A DNA stretch of 64,000 nucleotides from Norana najaformis (GCA_964023275.1 OZ029923.1:4531229-4595228), one strand, 5' to 3'; positions 44,216-55,689 are shown, numbered from the stretch's first letter. Notes: a model not told the origin generated them from the sequence alone. Numbers and translations are program-made.

Positions 44216-44679
44216 TAGAGGCTATTTGAGCTGTTTTTCGACCATCAGCCACGCTTTGAATGACTGCGCTGCAGGCCTGAAAGTCTGTGAAAATCTTTTC
44301 GATGTTAAAACATGAACCGTTTTCGGAAAATTTGGCCTGCTTGCTAGCTAAACGAGAAGTTACAATCGAGGTTTCTGCATCATCTTTCAGTTCTGTTGAT
44401 TAATTGATGCTGACATGTGAGTCAGTCGCACTTTGTTGACATTTCCAAACATTTTTGTGTGTGCGCTGTTTGCTAATTACATTTGTCTTGACCTGCCTCT
44501 AAATTATCAGTTTATTTTCTATTTTAAAAAATGCTGATGTATTTATGTTTTGTGATAAGGCTGGCTCTGTTTTTCAGATTTTGCTTTCGTGTTTTCTCAA
44601 AACATCCAATTTTTCCGAAAATACCATTTTAATACAAGTACTTTACACTCAAACGGTGAGGCAGCGAAGGCTATTAAAA

Positions 44680-44935
44680 ATCGTAATCGTTATCTCGAAA
44701 TTTCTACAGCGCCCAACGAAAGCTACCTGGTAATTCGCGGGAACCAGCTTATTCACAGGCGCTCAGTCAAAACAAAATCGATAGGCAAAAGGGTTCAGTT
44801 CCAGGTCAAGATCCAGGAGTCAGGCAGTCAGACAGTCGGACGGCTACGGTGGTTGGTGTTTAAAATTGAAGCGAGAATAGACCTGAGGAGAAGAGGAAGA
44901 ATCAGGATAAGATTTTTCGAAAAAAAGTGGTCGTC
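44680..44935 (-). mobile_element. LINE family A 3' end
   Basis: ATCGTAATCGTTATCTCG tail, GCGGGAACCAGCTTATTCAC, GGTTCAGTTCCAGGTCAAG and CAGACGGCTACGGTGG-type core. Confidence 0.88.
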
Positions 44936-45041
44936 TGCAAAAATGACCCACGTTGGAGCTATCGCTCCCTATTGTCCGAATTTGGCATTACCCTCCCATC
45001 CCCTTGGTGGACTTTCGCACTCCAACGGAGCACTTAGTAGG

Positions 45042-45398
45042 CCTACTTAGTATTTAGTCTTGTGTACTTAAATTAGTCTTGTGTACTTAGTATTTAGTCT
45101 TGTGTACTTAAATTAGTCTTGTGTACTTAGTATTTAGTCTTGTGTACTTAAATTAGTCTTGTGTACTTAGTATTTAGTCTTGTGTACTTAAATTAGTCTT
45201 GTGTACTTAGTATTTAGTCTTGTGTACTTAAATTAGTCTTGTGTACTTAGTATTTAGTCTTGTGTACTTAAATTAGTCTTGTGTACTTAGTATTTAGTCT
45301 TGTGTACTTAAATTAGTCTTGTGTACTTAGTATTTAGTCTTGTGTACTTAAATTAGTCTTGTGTACTTAGTATTTAGTCCTGTGTACTTAGTATTTAA
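45042..45398 (+). repeat. 40-bp satellite built from 20-bp half-units
   Basis: About nine copies of two related half-units, TGTGTACTTAAATTAGTCTT and GTGTACTTAGTATTTAGTCT. Near-identical over 355 bp. It runs straight into the hexamer tail of a family A copy. Confidence 0.95.
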
Positions 45399-45525
45399 TC
45401 GTAATCGTAATCTCGAGATTTCTACAGCGCTCAACAAAAGCTAAGTCGCGGGAACCAGCTTATTCACAGGCGCTCAGTCAAAACAAAATCGATAGGCAAA
45501 AGGGTTCGGTTCCAGGTCCCAGTCC
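45396..45525 (-). mobile_element. LINE family A 3' end joined to a second LINE
   Basis: TAATCGTAATCGTAATCTCG, GCGGGAACCAGCTTATTCAC and GGTTCGGTTCCAGGTCCCAG. At about 45525 it passes abruptly into the C-terminal coding end of another LINE. Confidence 0.85.
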
Positions 45526-45526
45526 A

Positions 45527-46280
45527 GTGCAGGTCTGCACATCGGGCAACGCAACTTCTCCATTCATCTCTGTCTACCACCAGTCGTTCTGCCTCGTCCC
45601 ACGATATCTCCAAACACCCCAGGTCGTCTCTAATGGTCTCTGGCCAGTTCTTCCCTCGTCTTCTTCTCCTCTGTTTCCTTTCAGGAATCCAGTTAATTGC
45701 TTCATTGGCTCGCCTATCTCTGTCCATACGATTTACTTGTCCCATTTTCTCTTTCTGTTGATATATCCTCTTGCCTCGTTCTTTCATTTTTATAGTTTTA
45801 TTCAGTGCTTTTTTCAGACAGAACGCTCCGGAACGGCGTTCCGGCAACTTTTTTCGGCTAATAAAAAATAATTTAGTGTTTAATAAAAGAATTATGTTAC
45901 TAAGTTGTTTTAATTTTGTAATATAATGTAACTTATTTTAATTCAATTTTAGTGTTTACGACTTTACACTGTTTTCAGTGTTTATTGATTGATAAAAATA
46001 ATGAAATTTTCGCACAAAATTCCATAATTGTTCAGTTCGGGAACCTTTTTTCTCTCGAAAAAAGCACTGGTTTTATTTGATATCTTATCGTGCCATGAAA
46101 TGTGCAAAATCTTTCTCATCCATCTGTGATGTGCTGCCTTAAGCTTTTTGCTGTTTGCCAGCGTATTTGGCCAGGTAGACCCATAGATGAAGGTGACCAG
46201 GACCATGTCAGAACCTTGCGAGCAATGATTTCCGGTCCCTGAGAGGCCAGAATAGACCTGTCGGACGCCCTCTTCATACA
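45527..46280 (-). mobile_element. second LINE family, RT C-terminal part, interrupted
   Basis: Minus-strand pieces VTFIYGSTW and HHRWMRKILHISWHDKISN (about 46230-46080) and MGQVNRMDRDRRANEAI with LGCLEISWDEAERL (about 45750-45530) occur in the order expected for the end of RTE/I-like polymerases. They are separated by a 267-bp hAT insertion. Across the insertion the reading frame agrees if one target copy is removed. Confidence 0.8.
45803..46069. mobile_element. hAT-type MITE with perfect 8-bp target duplication
   Basis: Ends CAGTGCTTTTTTC and GAAAAAAGCACTG are 13-bp perfect inverted repeats. GTTTTATT flanks both sides (45795-45802 and 46070-46077). The interior is AT-rich and non-coding. 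Different from family D. Confidence 0.92.
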
Positions 46281-46407
46281 AGACAAGAACACTGGAGGCT
46301 GACCTGAGTCCATTGAACTTCGGATTGCATACTGGAAATGAGAACAGAATAGAGACCGCTGGTTACACTTTATGGAAATGGCAACGATCCAGAGAGGAGC
46401 ACGCCAC

Positions 46408-46408
46408 A

Positions 46409-46450
<42 letters not shown>
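46408..46450. repeat. (GAT)n microsatellite
   Basis: About 14 GAT triplets. It makes a poly-His artefact in the minus reading. Confidence 0.95.
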
Positions 46451-46497
46451 CCATATTGCAGAATATGGATCTAAGACCTGGGAGTTTCTTAACCAAC

Positions 46498-46680
46498 TAA
46501 CTATGGGATACGAAACTAACCGCTAAATAAGAGGCTGCCAAGAATTATGTCAAAACGTGGCCTTGAAAGTCTTTTCTTGCTGTTTTCAAAATTAGGCGCA
46601 CTGGGTAACAGCAAGCTGAGCTCACCCTAATTACAAGATACACCTATAAATCTTATTTATAATACTATGCCATAATGCCA
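46498..46680 (+). repeat. dispersed repeat, family H copy 1
   Basis: GGATACGAAACTAACCGCTAA, AATTATGTCAAAACGTGGCC and CAAGCTGAGCTCACCCTAAT match 49965-50160 and, inverted, 48480-48655. Confidence 0.75.
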
Positions 46681-47439
46681 TATAGTATTAAGCAAGCTGC
46701 CAGAGTGTGAAGCTATAAACTAGATTACACACATACCTTTAAGTTCTCGCTTGACTTAAGATGATGACGGCAATAATCTGGGGCTGTAGCAGGACCCAAT
46801 GCGCTCAAATGTGCGGTACAAACGTAATGTAAATGATAATCTCCATAAAATGTACAAACGAACAAATGTAATGTAAACGTGAACCTCCGAAATTTCTCAG
46901 CGCCATACAAAAGCCGTTTTAATGAGACCAGTTTATGCACCGGCGCTATGTGTATAAGTTTACTCAGATTCAGGTTTACTGACATTGCGCGCGTTACAAG
47001 TGCTTTAAATAAATAAATAAATAAATATCAAATAAAGTCTGCAAGAGCCATGTGTTTGGTTAGTTTCGCTGCCAGGTTCAAGCGACGTATGAACCCCATG
47101 GCAACGCCCCTATGTTAAAACGTGTGTGAGAAAAAAGAAAAACATTAGATAGCAAATGAGTAAAGTTTAGCTACCGATTTCCCCGTTAACTTGAAGGATG
47201 GCTCATTACGTAGTCACCATCTGTGATTCAAGGTGTCGGAACAGACAGAAAGGCGCGAGTTTTTGCTGGTTTCCATTCAAAACAGAAAACACTTAGTAAG
47301 TAAGTAAGTAAGTATATTCTTTATTAACCATCGGTTTACAAGTATTTTAGAACACAAGAAAAACTTAATATGCATGCAACATCCTTGTAATAAAACATTT
47401 ACCCCTAAACTATCAGCGGTAGGATCTAAAACGATCTTC

Positions 47440-47670
47440 TACAAATCCTATCCTGATTCCTTTTCTTCCCTTTACCTCTCTCGCTGCTCCGTTTCTAAAC
47501 ACCATCCACCGTAGCCGTCTGACTGCCTGAGCTTGGATCGCGACTTGGAATCGAATCTGACTTATACCTGCCTACCGATTTTGTTTTGACTGAGCGACTG
47601 TAAATAATTTGGTCCCCGCGACTTAGCTTTCGTCGGACGCTGTACAGATATCAAGCTTACGATTACTATT
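47440..47670 (+). mobile_element. LINE family A 3' end
   Basis: ACACCATCCACCGTAGCCGT, CGATTTTGTTTTGACTGAGC, CTTTCGTCGGACGCTGTAC and an end of TTACGATTACTATTACG. Confidence 0.85.
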
Positions 47671-47797
47671 ACGATTATACTGCGTGCCAATTGTGAATGC
47701 GCCAAATGAACGCAGAAATAAGAAACGATGAGAACAAGGGGGAAGAAGAGGAATTCAGAAAGAAGAAAAGGATAAGCAAAACGTAAGAGGAAAAGGT

Positions 47798-48050
47798 ATA
47801 CATATACACATATGTATATACATCTACACTTACATACATATATACATAATTATATAGATAGCTTACACGTGGATATGTATCAGTGTATATAGAGGCATAC
47901 ACATAGGCCTATATGCATATATACATATATACATTTACACATACATACATATATTTACATATGTATAGCCTACACACAAATATATATCTGTATATACACA
48001 TAGACCTAGATACATATACACACATACACACACGCATATATATATATATA
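47798..48050. repeat. ATAC/TATA-rich microsatellite cluster
   Basis: Runs of ATACATATA, ACACATACATA and a TATATATATATA block ending near 48050. No gene. Confidence 0.85.
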
Positions 48051-48479
48051 ATAATTGAATAGTTGCGAGTAGATTGAGTTCAAATAGCCTATAAATTATC
48101 TGTCCCCGTTTGGAGAATTGAATTACTTTTGTTTCATTTCTCCTCTTTTCTTTCGAATTTCTTTCTATTTTCCTTCTAATTTTCTTCCGTTCTTCTTACT
48201 CTTTACCTCACGTTTTCTCTCCTTTTCTCCTTTTTCTCTACTGTTTTTTCATTTTCCCTCTCTCTCTCTTCCTCTTCAGCTCTGCTAAATTTTATCTTTA
48301 TCCCTCTGTTCAGTTCTGTTAGATTTCCCTGATTTTTTCTCATCTTTATCCTAACAGTGACCGTCTGTTCTAGAGTCTGAGGATCGAACCTGCAGCCTCT
48401 TCGTCATAAGGCTCAAACAATCATCAACGATAGACTCCATCGGCTTCAAATTTGTTGAACCTCCTCTGTAGGCCTACAC

Positions 48480-48655
48480 CCAGTAGCCTATCTTACAGTA
48501 GTTCTCATTTAAACAGTCACCTGTTCTTACCCAGTATGCCTAGTTTTGAAAACAGCAACAAAAAACTTTCAAGGCCACGTTTTGACAAAATTCTTAACAG
48601 CCGCTTAGTTAGCGGTTAGTTTCGTATCCAATAGTTAGTTTTCGTATCAGAATAT
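48480..48655 (-). repeat. dispersed repeat, family H copy 2 (inverted)
   Basis: GGCCACGTTTTGACAAAATTC and TTAGCGGTTAGTTTCGTATC are the reverse complement of the other two copies. Confidence 0.75.
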
Positions 48656-48679
48656 ACTGTTTTTCCATTCACCGCCTGG

Positions 48680-48838
48680 CAGTGGCAACTTGCTTGCGTG
48701 GGGCAAGACCATTTCCAGGGGGTGCCACATCCTGGAAGTCCGCTATGCACGGGTCTGGTCTGAGGGGTGACGGCACATAACCAAGAGGGCCGCGGGTGGC
48801 GAACCCCCCCCCCGCGCCAATAGCTAAATCCGCCACTG
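48680..48838 (-). mobile_element. hAT-type MITE, family D
   Basis: CAGTGGCAAC...AATCCGCCACTG. Flanking 8-mers CCGCCTGG and CTGCCTGA agree at 6 of 8. The internal CCAAGAGGGCCGCGG block matches the family. A C run at 48804-48812. Confidence 0.8.
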
Positions 48839-49084
48839 CTGCCTGATTATTTGAGTTTGAATTTTGAGCGATAAAAAGATCATCGGAGTTTACGATTCTT
48901 CCTCTTGCAGTTTCGTTATTCCTCCTTCTCCTCCTTCCCCTTCGTTATGTTTCCCTTCCCTACTCACTTCGCAAATTCGCCTGTTTGTCGTGGTTCCCTA
49001 CCTAGCTGAGTCCTTGCACTTTCAAAATAATTTTCAGAATAATTGTTTCATCTGAGAGTAAAGCACACTGTGTGGTCTTTTTAT

Positions 49085-49258
49085 GTATGTGTGTAAATAG
49101 GCCTTATGTATGCGTATGCATGTATGCATGTATGTATGTATGTACGTATGTATGTATGTGTGATTATATGTGTGTATGTAGGTGTGCATGTATGTATGTA
49201 CACATGTACACATGTATGTATATATGTATGTATGTACGTTTGTACGTATGTAAACATG
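49085..49258. repeat. GTAT microsatellite
   Basis: Imperfect GTATGTATG runs adjoining a family A tail. ORFs across it are low-complexity. Confidence 0.9.
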
Positions 49259-49261
49259 CAT

Positions 49262-49525
49262 GTAATCGTAACGTCGAGATTTCTACAGCGTCCAATGACA
49301 GCAGGAACCAGCTTATTCACAGGCGCTCAGTCAAAACATATTCGATAGGCAGGAAGCGTTAGATTCGGTTCTAGGTCAAAATCCAAGGGTTAGGCAGGTA
49401 GGCAGTCAGATGGCGGATGGTGTTATGACACGTAGCGGTGGGATAGATAAGGGGAAGAGGAGGAATAATCAGGACAAGATTCGTCGGAGAGGAATTTTCT
49501 GTTTTGAGTGAAAGGCCTGCGTGCA
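49262..49525 (-). mobile_element. LINE family A 3' end
   Basis: GTAATCGTAACGTCGAGATTTC, AACCAGCTTATTCACAGGCG and GGTTCTAGGTCAAAATCC, reaching GTTTTGAGTGAAAGGCCTGC upstream. Confidence 0.85.
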
Positions 49526-49964
49526 AGAACTCTCAAATAGCGCCTTATAAGTAGCTCTCAATAGCACTGCACGCTCGACTATCTGTCTATTGTTTGACAT
49601 TCAATGTAGTCTTTTTGTTAACCAAACAAGCTCAAGTTAGAGAGACTATGTTACATTACCAAACAAAAATATGACTAAATTAGTGTCTGTGTGGGCGTAC
49701 CGTTGCCACTTGATACTCTCGCTTGCGGGTCAGCAAAAGCCTTGACTTTCTAGAAACGAAAGTAGGTCAGCATAATTGTTTTCTATGAGCTGATTTCAAA
49801 TTCCATGCTTGATTTCAGTTTCTCTTTATTTCTTTCTGTTTATTTGTGTATGCATACGTTATGCTCACAGATTTCAGAAACCCGTGGGTGGATGATGCCG
49901 AAGCAACGGAGGAATTATCTCCGTTCGGAGAACGCTACCCGAATTAGCGATTTAGCTGGAAAAA

Positions 49965-50160
49965 ACAGTATATTCTGTTACGAAACTAACTATTGGATAC
50001 GAAACTAACCGCTAACTAAGAGACTGCTAAGAATTATGTCAAAACGTGGCCTTGAAAGTTTTTTGTTGCTGTTTTCAAAATTTGGCATACTGGGTAAGAA
50101 CAAGCTGAGCTCATCCTAATTACAAGATACCTCTATAAATTTCATATATAATACTGTCTT
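49965..50160 (+). repeat. dispersed repeat, family H copy 3
   Basis: Begins AACAGTATATTCTGTTACG. TACGAAACTAAC appears twice, then AATTATGTCAAAACGTGGCC and CAAGCTGAGCTCATCCTAAT. Confidence 0.75.
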
Positions 50161-50839
50161 AAATATGAATAATATATTTATGTGTTTATAAAATATTGGC
50201 CTATAATGTAGGCCCGTGCTGATAGCATCCTTCGTGAATTGATCGTGAGTAGCTAGCTTATCCTACTAATTCTGATTGGCGTGGGTGTTTAATTATCGTG
50301 GATAACGTGTTTTCCGTTATGTTTAATTCTTGACTTGTAGTCTGAATTTCTGTGTGGGTGAATTAGGAATGATTGTCTTGTCGACTGTGACTTGTCGTCG
50401 ATTTTGGTTGTTTCCGTGACTTTAGATCCATTGTTTGTATGTAGTCCGATGTTCTGTGCGGGTGTTAGAAACCTCCATCGCATCTTCTCTGTTCGGCTTA
50501 TTAATATTTCATCCTCTCTATGAAGCAGATTTAAGTTTCAAAAATTAATGCTCATTTTATCGGTGAGGTCAAACTCCCGGATTCCGCTGTTTACAACGCA
50601 TTCGTAACGCTTTGCGTGGGTAAGGTTGCTTAGGTGCAGGCATGTGGGGCGTATTAAATTTCGGAGAACTGCCTGGCATCAATGTTGGAATTTACTAATA
50701 AAATCCAGGATTAAAAACTCGTTTAGTAGAATAAACAAGTCATCTGTATAGGAAACATGCCGGAAGTGATACACAGGCCTAGTTCACTTATGAGAGTTCC
50801 GTTCTTCCTTGGCGTCACCTGTTGCGTAAATTTTGGATA

Positions 50840-51389
50840 ATCGTAATCGTAATCTCGAGATTTCTACAGCGCCCAACCAAAGCTAAGTTGCGGGAACCAG
50901 CTTATCACAGGCGCTCAGTCAAAACAAAATCGACAGGCAACAGGGTTCTTTTCCAGGTCCAAATCCAGGAGTCAGGCAGTCAGACAGTTGGCAGGCTACG
51001 GTGGATGGTGTTTGAAAGGGGAAGAGGAAGAATCAGGATAAGATTTTTGGAAGTGTTTTCAGTCTTGAGTGAAAGACCTGCGCAGAAACTGAAAGAGGTG
51101 AAGAGTTGGTGAGTTCGTATGATGGACCAGATAATTGTAATTCTGGCGGAAGTTTATTCCAGAGGGGTGGGGCAGCTATGGCTATGGAGCGATTTCCAAA
51201 TTTTAAGGATGAGGTGACGGGAGGGCGAAGAAGTGTTAGGACAGATGAGGAGCGGGTTGAACGGAGTGGTTGGATAGTAAATAATTGACGAAGATAGGAG
51301 GGTTGGGAGGTCTGAAGTGTGTTATAGATGAGGGATGAGACTTTGTACTCTAATAATACGTTAATAATACGTTGGATAAAACGTAACAC
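50840..51389 (-). mobile_element. LINE family A, longest copy, with RT C-terminal ORF
   Basis: The minus-strand ORF at 51033-51389 reads SSVLTLLRPPVTSSLKFGNR, AIAAPPLWNKLPPEL and QVFHSRLKTL, the usual C-terminus of a non-LTR retrotransposon polymerase. It continues without a break into the family A 3' UTR and ends at 50840 in CGTAATCGTAAT. This copy identifies the other short family A repeats as 5'-truncated LINE 3' ends. Confidence 0.9.
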
Positions 51390-51517
51390 GTGAAGCCTAG
51401 CTGTTGCAGTAAAAGCACTGGAAACAAGATGCCTTTACTTAATGGTTAATTCCCAGTAACTTTAAACAGATGAATGTAGACAATGCATTATGCAAACTTC
51501 GGCAGCGGCGTAAGCAA

Positions 51518-51690
51518 TTCCAAACACCATCCACCGTAGCCGTCCGACTGTTTGCCTGCCTGACTCTTGGATCTTGACCTGGAACCGAACCCTTCCTGCC
51601 TATCGATTTTGTTTTCCGACTGAGCGCCTGTAAATAAGCTGGTTCCCGCGACTTGGCTTTCGTTGGGCGCTGTAGAAATCTCGAGTTTAA
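51518..51690 (+). mobile_element. LINE family A 3' end
   Basis: ACACCATCCACCGTAGCCGT, ATCTTGACCTGGAACCG, CTTTCGTTGGGCGCTGTAG and a degraded tail of TTTAAGATTTAC. Confidence 0.87.
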
Positions 51691-51699
51691 GATTTACAA

Positions 51700-52600
51700 T
51701 ATAGAAATCGAGTACGTGAATCCGCCAGGAACTTACTCTTTATTGTATGGAACTCGTATTCATCGACATAGCAACTTCAAAAGCCACTTATCTTGGGGGT
51801 ATACACTTAAAATACCTCATAGGATCTGCACGAATTCCAAGCGTGATAGTCTTGAACCCAGAGGATTCTGGACCTGAGAACTCCAATCAGGTAGATCACT
51901 GAGCTTCCGAGATTTGTATGTTTCTCATCAACTTCCTAAATGGAGCGTTATCCAATAGTATTTGTCGATGAATTTAACTGTACAACAGATAGAATATCCT
52001 AATTCGGAGAATTCTTCAGCAGGAATTCTTTAGCAGGAATGTTTTGAACGAGTCATTCACTGCTTTGAATGAGTCATTCACCGATCGGTTAATTCCACAA
52101 TAGGCCGTTTCTTCGATACGTATTAGTAAACTGAAAGTCATATACTATGTCGCTTTCGTTTGCTCTCAGCCCATCTCGTGTTACCGTTTCAGGATTATTG
52201 TTATTATTATTTTATTACTTCATCCATTGACAACCAATCCTCATCTTTTTCAGAAAAATGATTAATAAGTAACAATAAAAATAAGAAGAAGAACAACAAC
52301 AAAAATTGTTGGCTTTCATAAAGAAATCCTTCATCGTTCGCTCACTGTACAAATATAAAAATTTTAACTTTATAATTATAGTTAATTTATAACTATAATT
52401 TATAACTATATTACTTATCATTATATCAGTTCTGGTCCTTAGATATTTCCATCAGTTGTTCTTCTGTTGTTCTATATTATGAACTTTATGACTATAACTT
52501 TTTTAATAATCAAAAAGTTGGACTTTCAGACTGTATTGTACACTGTTACTTGACATAGTATTATATTTCTGCGCATGCATTCTTGCTGTGAAGTGTGGGC
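51700..52600. other. intergenic, nothing recognised
   Basis: AT-rich, with a TTATAATTATAGTTAATTT patch near 52370. No supported gene or repeat family. Confidence 0.5.
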
Positions 52601-52644
52601 GTTTGTCTCGCGTTAATAAAAATATTACTAACTTACTTAATCAA

Positions 52645-52770
52645 GAGAAGATGATGCTGCTGCTGATGATGATGATCGTGATGACGATGATGAAGGTGAT
52701 GATGATACTGGTGGTGATGATGATGATAATGATGGTGGTGGCGGTGGTGGTGGTTGTGGTGGTGGTGAAT
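52645..52770. repeat. GAT/GGT trinucleotide tract
   Basis: GATGATGATG changing into GGTGGTGGTGG. Explains poly-Met/Val and poly-Ser/Pro ORFs. Confidence 0.9.
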
Positions 52771-53315
52771 TTATAATTTTCAAGATTAACAGTTCTGCCC
52801 TTATCCCAAAGTAATTTTTCAAACTTAGGTGATCGTTCCTATAAACCTTTCTAAAAATAATAAAAATACATTCGACGACCTTGGAGAGGGAGGGGCCACC
52901 CACACAACTTATCTCAGGGAAAGGGAAAGACAGGACTTCAAAATTCTACAAGGAAGAGAACAACATCTGCGAACAACGGATTGGAAACCAGAAACGGAAA
53001 GTTTGCAACTGACTTACAACATCAAAGTTAGGAAGTCAACTCGCCTTATTTGCCAACGCCATCAGAATTTCTAACACTAAGTATTACGATATAGATTTTA
53101 TTATCCTACCCGGGTCACATGTAGACTTCAAACCGACGGACAGATAAGGGCTATTATAATAAATTGTTCGTTTAATTAATCATGATATTATAGCCGGAAG
53201 TGTTACCCATACATACCCTGTGACTTGAAAGACAGGTGTCCGATTGCGTACATTCGCATGTAGGTCAACATGTGCTGACTAAAATATATTCATATGTGCG
53301 CACTTCACTTTTTGC

Positions 53316-53604
53316 AATTTCTGGGATGGTCTTACGCTCAAAACTGAAAACATTACTCTTAGAAAAATCTCATCCTGATTCTTCTTCCTCTTCCCTTTAT
53401 GTCTTTCTCCGCTCCCATCCGAAACACCATCCGCCGTAGCCGTCTGACTGTCTGCCTGCCTGACTCCTGGATCTTGATTTGGAACCGAACCCTTTCTGCC
53501 TGTCGATTTTGTTTTGACTAAGCGTCTGTGAACAAGCTGGTTCCCGCGACTTGGCTTTAGTTAGGCGCTGTAGAAATCTCGAACTTACGATTACGATTAC
53601 ACTG
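53316..53604 (+). mobile_element. LINE family A 3' end, long copy
   Basis: Starts near CTGGGATGGTCTTACGCTC, then ACACCATCCGCCGTAGCCG, TCTTGATTTGGAACCGAACC and the end ACTTACGATTACGATTAC. Confidence 0.88.
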
Positions 53605-53634
53605 TGCAGTACACACGTGGTAGTGGGTGCAGTG

Positions 53635-53875
53635 GTAGTGATGATGATGACGACGAAGATGATGACAATAACGACGACAAGGAGGAGGAAGAAGATGATG
53701 AGGAAGAGGAAGAAGATGATGAGGAAGAGGAAGAAGATGCGGTAAAGTATGTAATGTGCAACAAACACCCACCAATTTTCAGTGGTGGTGGTGGTGGTGG
53801 GTGGTGGTAGTGGTTGTGGTGGTGGTGGTGGTAGTGGTGGTGGTGGTGGTGCTGTTTGGTGGCGATGGCGGTTGT
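53635..53875. repeat. GAT, GAGGAA and GGT simple-sequence tract
   Basis: GATGATGAC, repeated GAGGAAGAGGAAGAAGATGAT and long GGTGGTGGT runs in succession directly after a family A tail. Confidence 0.93.
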
Positions 53876-54165
53876 GGTGCTGGTCGTGAATTATAAAATT
53901 GGAAGGCAAAGGTAGGGTTAGGTAGGGTGGGATAGAGTAGTATAGGTAATGGTAGGGTAGGGTATGATAGGGTAAGACACCGTAACGTATAGTAAGCCAT
54001 TTACTAACATTCATATCTTTTCACAATAAGTGTATTTTGGACGAAAATTTACCTACTCACTGGGACCATTCTCTTAGAACGATCTCCAGTTTCATTGCGT
54101 GGCTTTGCACGAACGCATTTTCCTCTAAGAACAGTTAGACAGCCATGGATATAACGCAACAGAAG

Positions 54166-54335
54166 CAGTGGCGGATTGCTAATACAGGCGCGGAGGGGTG
54201 GTTCGCCCCCTCCGCGCCCCTCTTGATTAAATGCTGGTGCCCCTCACACCAAACCCGTGCATAGTGGACTGCCAGAATGTGGCGCCCCTCCGGAAATGCT
54301 CGTCCCCCACGTAAGCAGACCTGGATCCGCCACTG
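54166..54335 (+). mobile_element. hAT-type MITE, family D, youngest copy
   Basis: CAGTGGCGGATTG...GGATCCGCCACTG flanked by a perfect 8-bp duplication AACAGAAG (54158-54165 and 54336-54343). 170 bp, no transposase. Confidence 0.92.
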
Positions 54336-54384
54336 AACAGAAGGCCCTACATAAATGCAGGCATTAACTTCGCCACTGCCGTGG

Positions 54385-54470
54385 ACTGGCACCAAGCCTG
54401 GAGAAAGGGGGAGGGCAATGCTGATCATCTTCCTTATGACACAGCGTGGTTAAAAAACCAGCAACTACAA
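54385..54470 (-). repeat. family C interspersed repeat
   Basis: CCAAGCCTGGAGAAAGGGGG and CTTATGACACAGCGTGGTTAA, resembling the 40676 copy in reverse. Confidence 0.6.
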
Positions 54471-54479
54471 ATACATGCA

Positions 54480-55081
54480 TACATGATTCCTCATTTATTT
54501 AGTCTTTATTCTTGACTTATCTATTATTCTTGACTTACTATTTACAAACCAGTGATCAGGCTGATAAGAGCCCCTCCGAACGTGATGAACAGTTTTGCTG
54601 GTCCGAAAGGCATTCCACAACTTGTGAGCATTGACTTATCGGCCTAGATTTAGGCCTACACACAACGGCCTAAAAAGTGTCAATCGCCGAGACTCGCCGG
54701 CTCGCGTCAAGGCTAAATTTAGGGGCCTATATGTAAAACTACTTGCGTAGGCCTTATCGGTTTCGTTTTTTATCGTTGTACCAGCATACGGCATATCGAA
54801 AGAGAAATAAAAGCAAGCTGCATTAAAGTTATGCAGGGTAGGCCTTTTAATGTCAGGCCTCGAAGTAGGTTATTTAACATGATTACGCAAAGATCCATAT
54901 ACATACATATACATATGCAGTCATGTATACCTATGGTGTTATACACAGACAGACAGACAGAGACAGAGAGACGAAGAGAGAGAGAAGAGCGTATAGTGTT
55001 AATGAGCGAGTGAGTGCGTGAATGACTGAGTGAGCGAACTAATGTGTGAGTCATGGCACCCAATGTCTCTCTGTATCCATT

Positions 55082-55114
<33 letters not shown>

Positions 55115-55685
55115 GTCTACATACACATAAATACACTCATTATATGGTATATTATTATTATTATTATTACTACTACTAGTACTACTACTACCACTTCAAC
55201 TACTACAACCGCAACAACAGCAACTACTACTATTGTTATTATATACACATTACATGTTATGTATTTACACCTGTATGTATTATTACATAATTATATATTA
55301 CTAAATTATTTATTTTTTACACTTTATATTAGCCTATATTAATATTATATATACCCAATATGACTGGGTTCATTGGTTCTTAGGTCAGTTTCTAAGGCCA
55401 GTGACCCCTAAGAACGGGTGTCATCTACTGTAGACCCTCGTTGGTCTCTTAGGCGTTCCCTTGTCTGTCAACAAGCTATGATTTAATGCTTTTGGATTTG
55501 TCCTTTGCTCAAATTAACTGATGAGGCCAAATGTCCTTGAGGATTAAGAGAAGAAGGTAGGGCCAGTGGCCTCTGAAACCCAGCTGTCGTTGTAAACAAA
55601 ACGATTATTTAATAATTGGTTCCTGTCAGTTATTCTGGTGTAGGCGTATATTTGTAAGTCACGCGGGGCAGGAAAAAGGAGTGGG
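54480..55685. other. intergenic, microsatellites only
   Basis: Contains GACAGACAGACA at 54946-54965, CTGT runs at 55083-55110, ATT/ACT triplets at 55150-55240 and an AT-rich block to 55350. No gene signature. Confidence 0.5.
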
Positions 55686-55689
55686 TGGA

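Noticed and set aside
46116-46496. Minus ORF with a poly-histidine run
   Set aside because: The histidines come from the GAT microsatellite at 46408; the rest overlaps the LINE remnant in another frame.
52588-52903. Poly-Met/Val and poly-Pro/Ser ORFs
   Set aside because: Products of the GAT/GGT trinucleotide tract.
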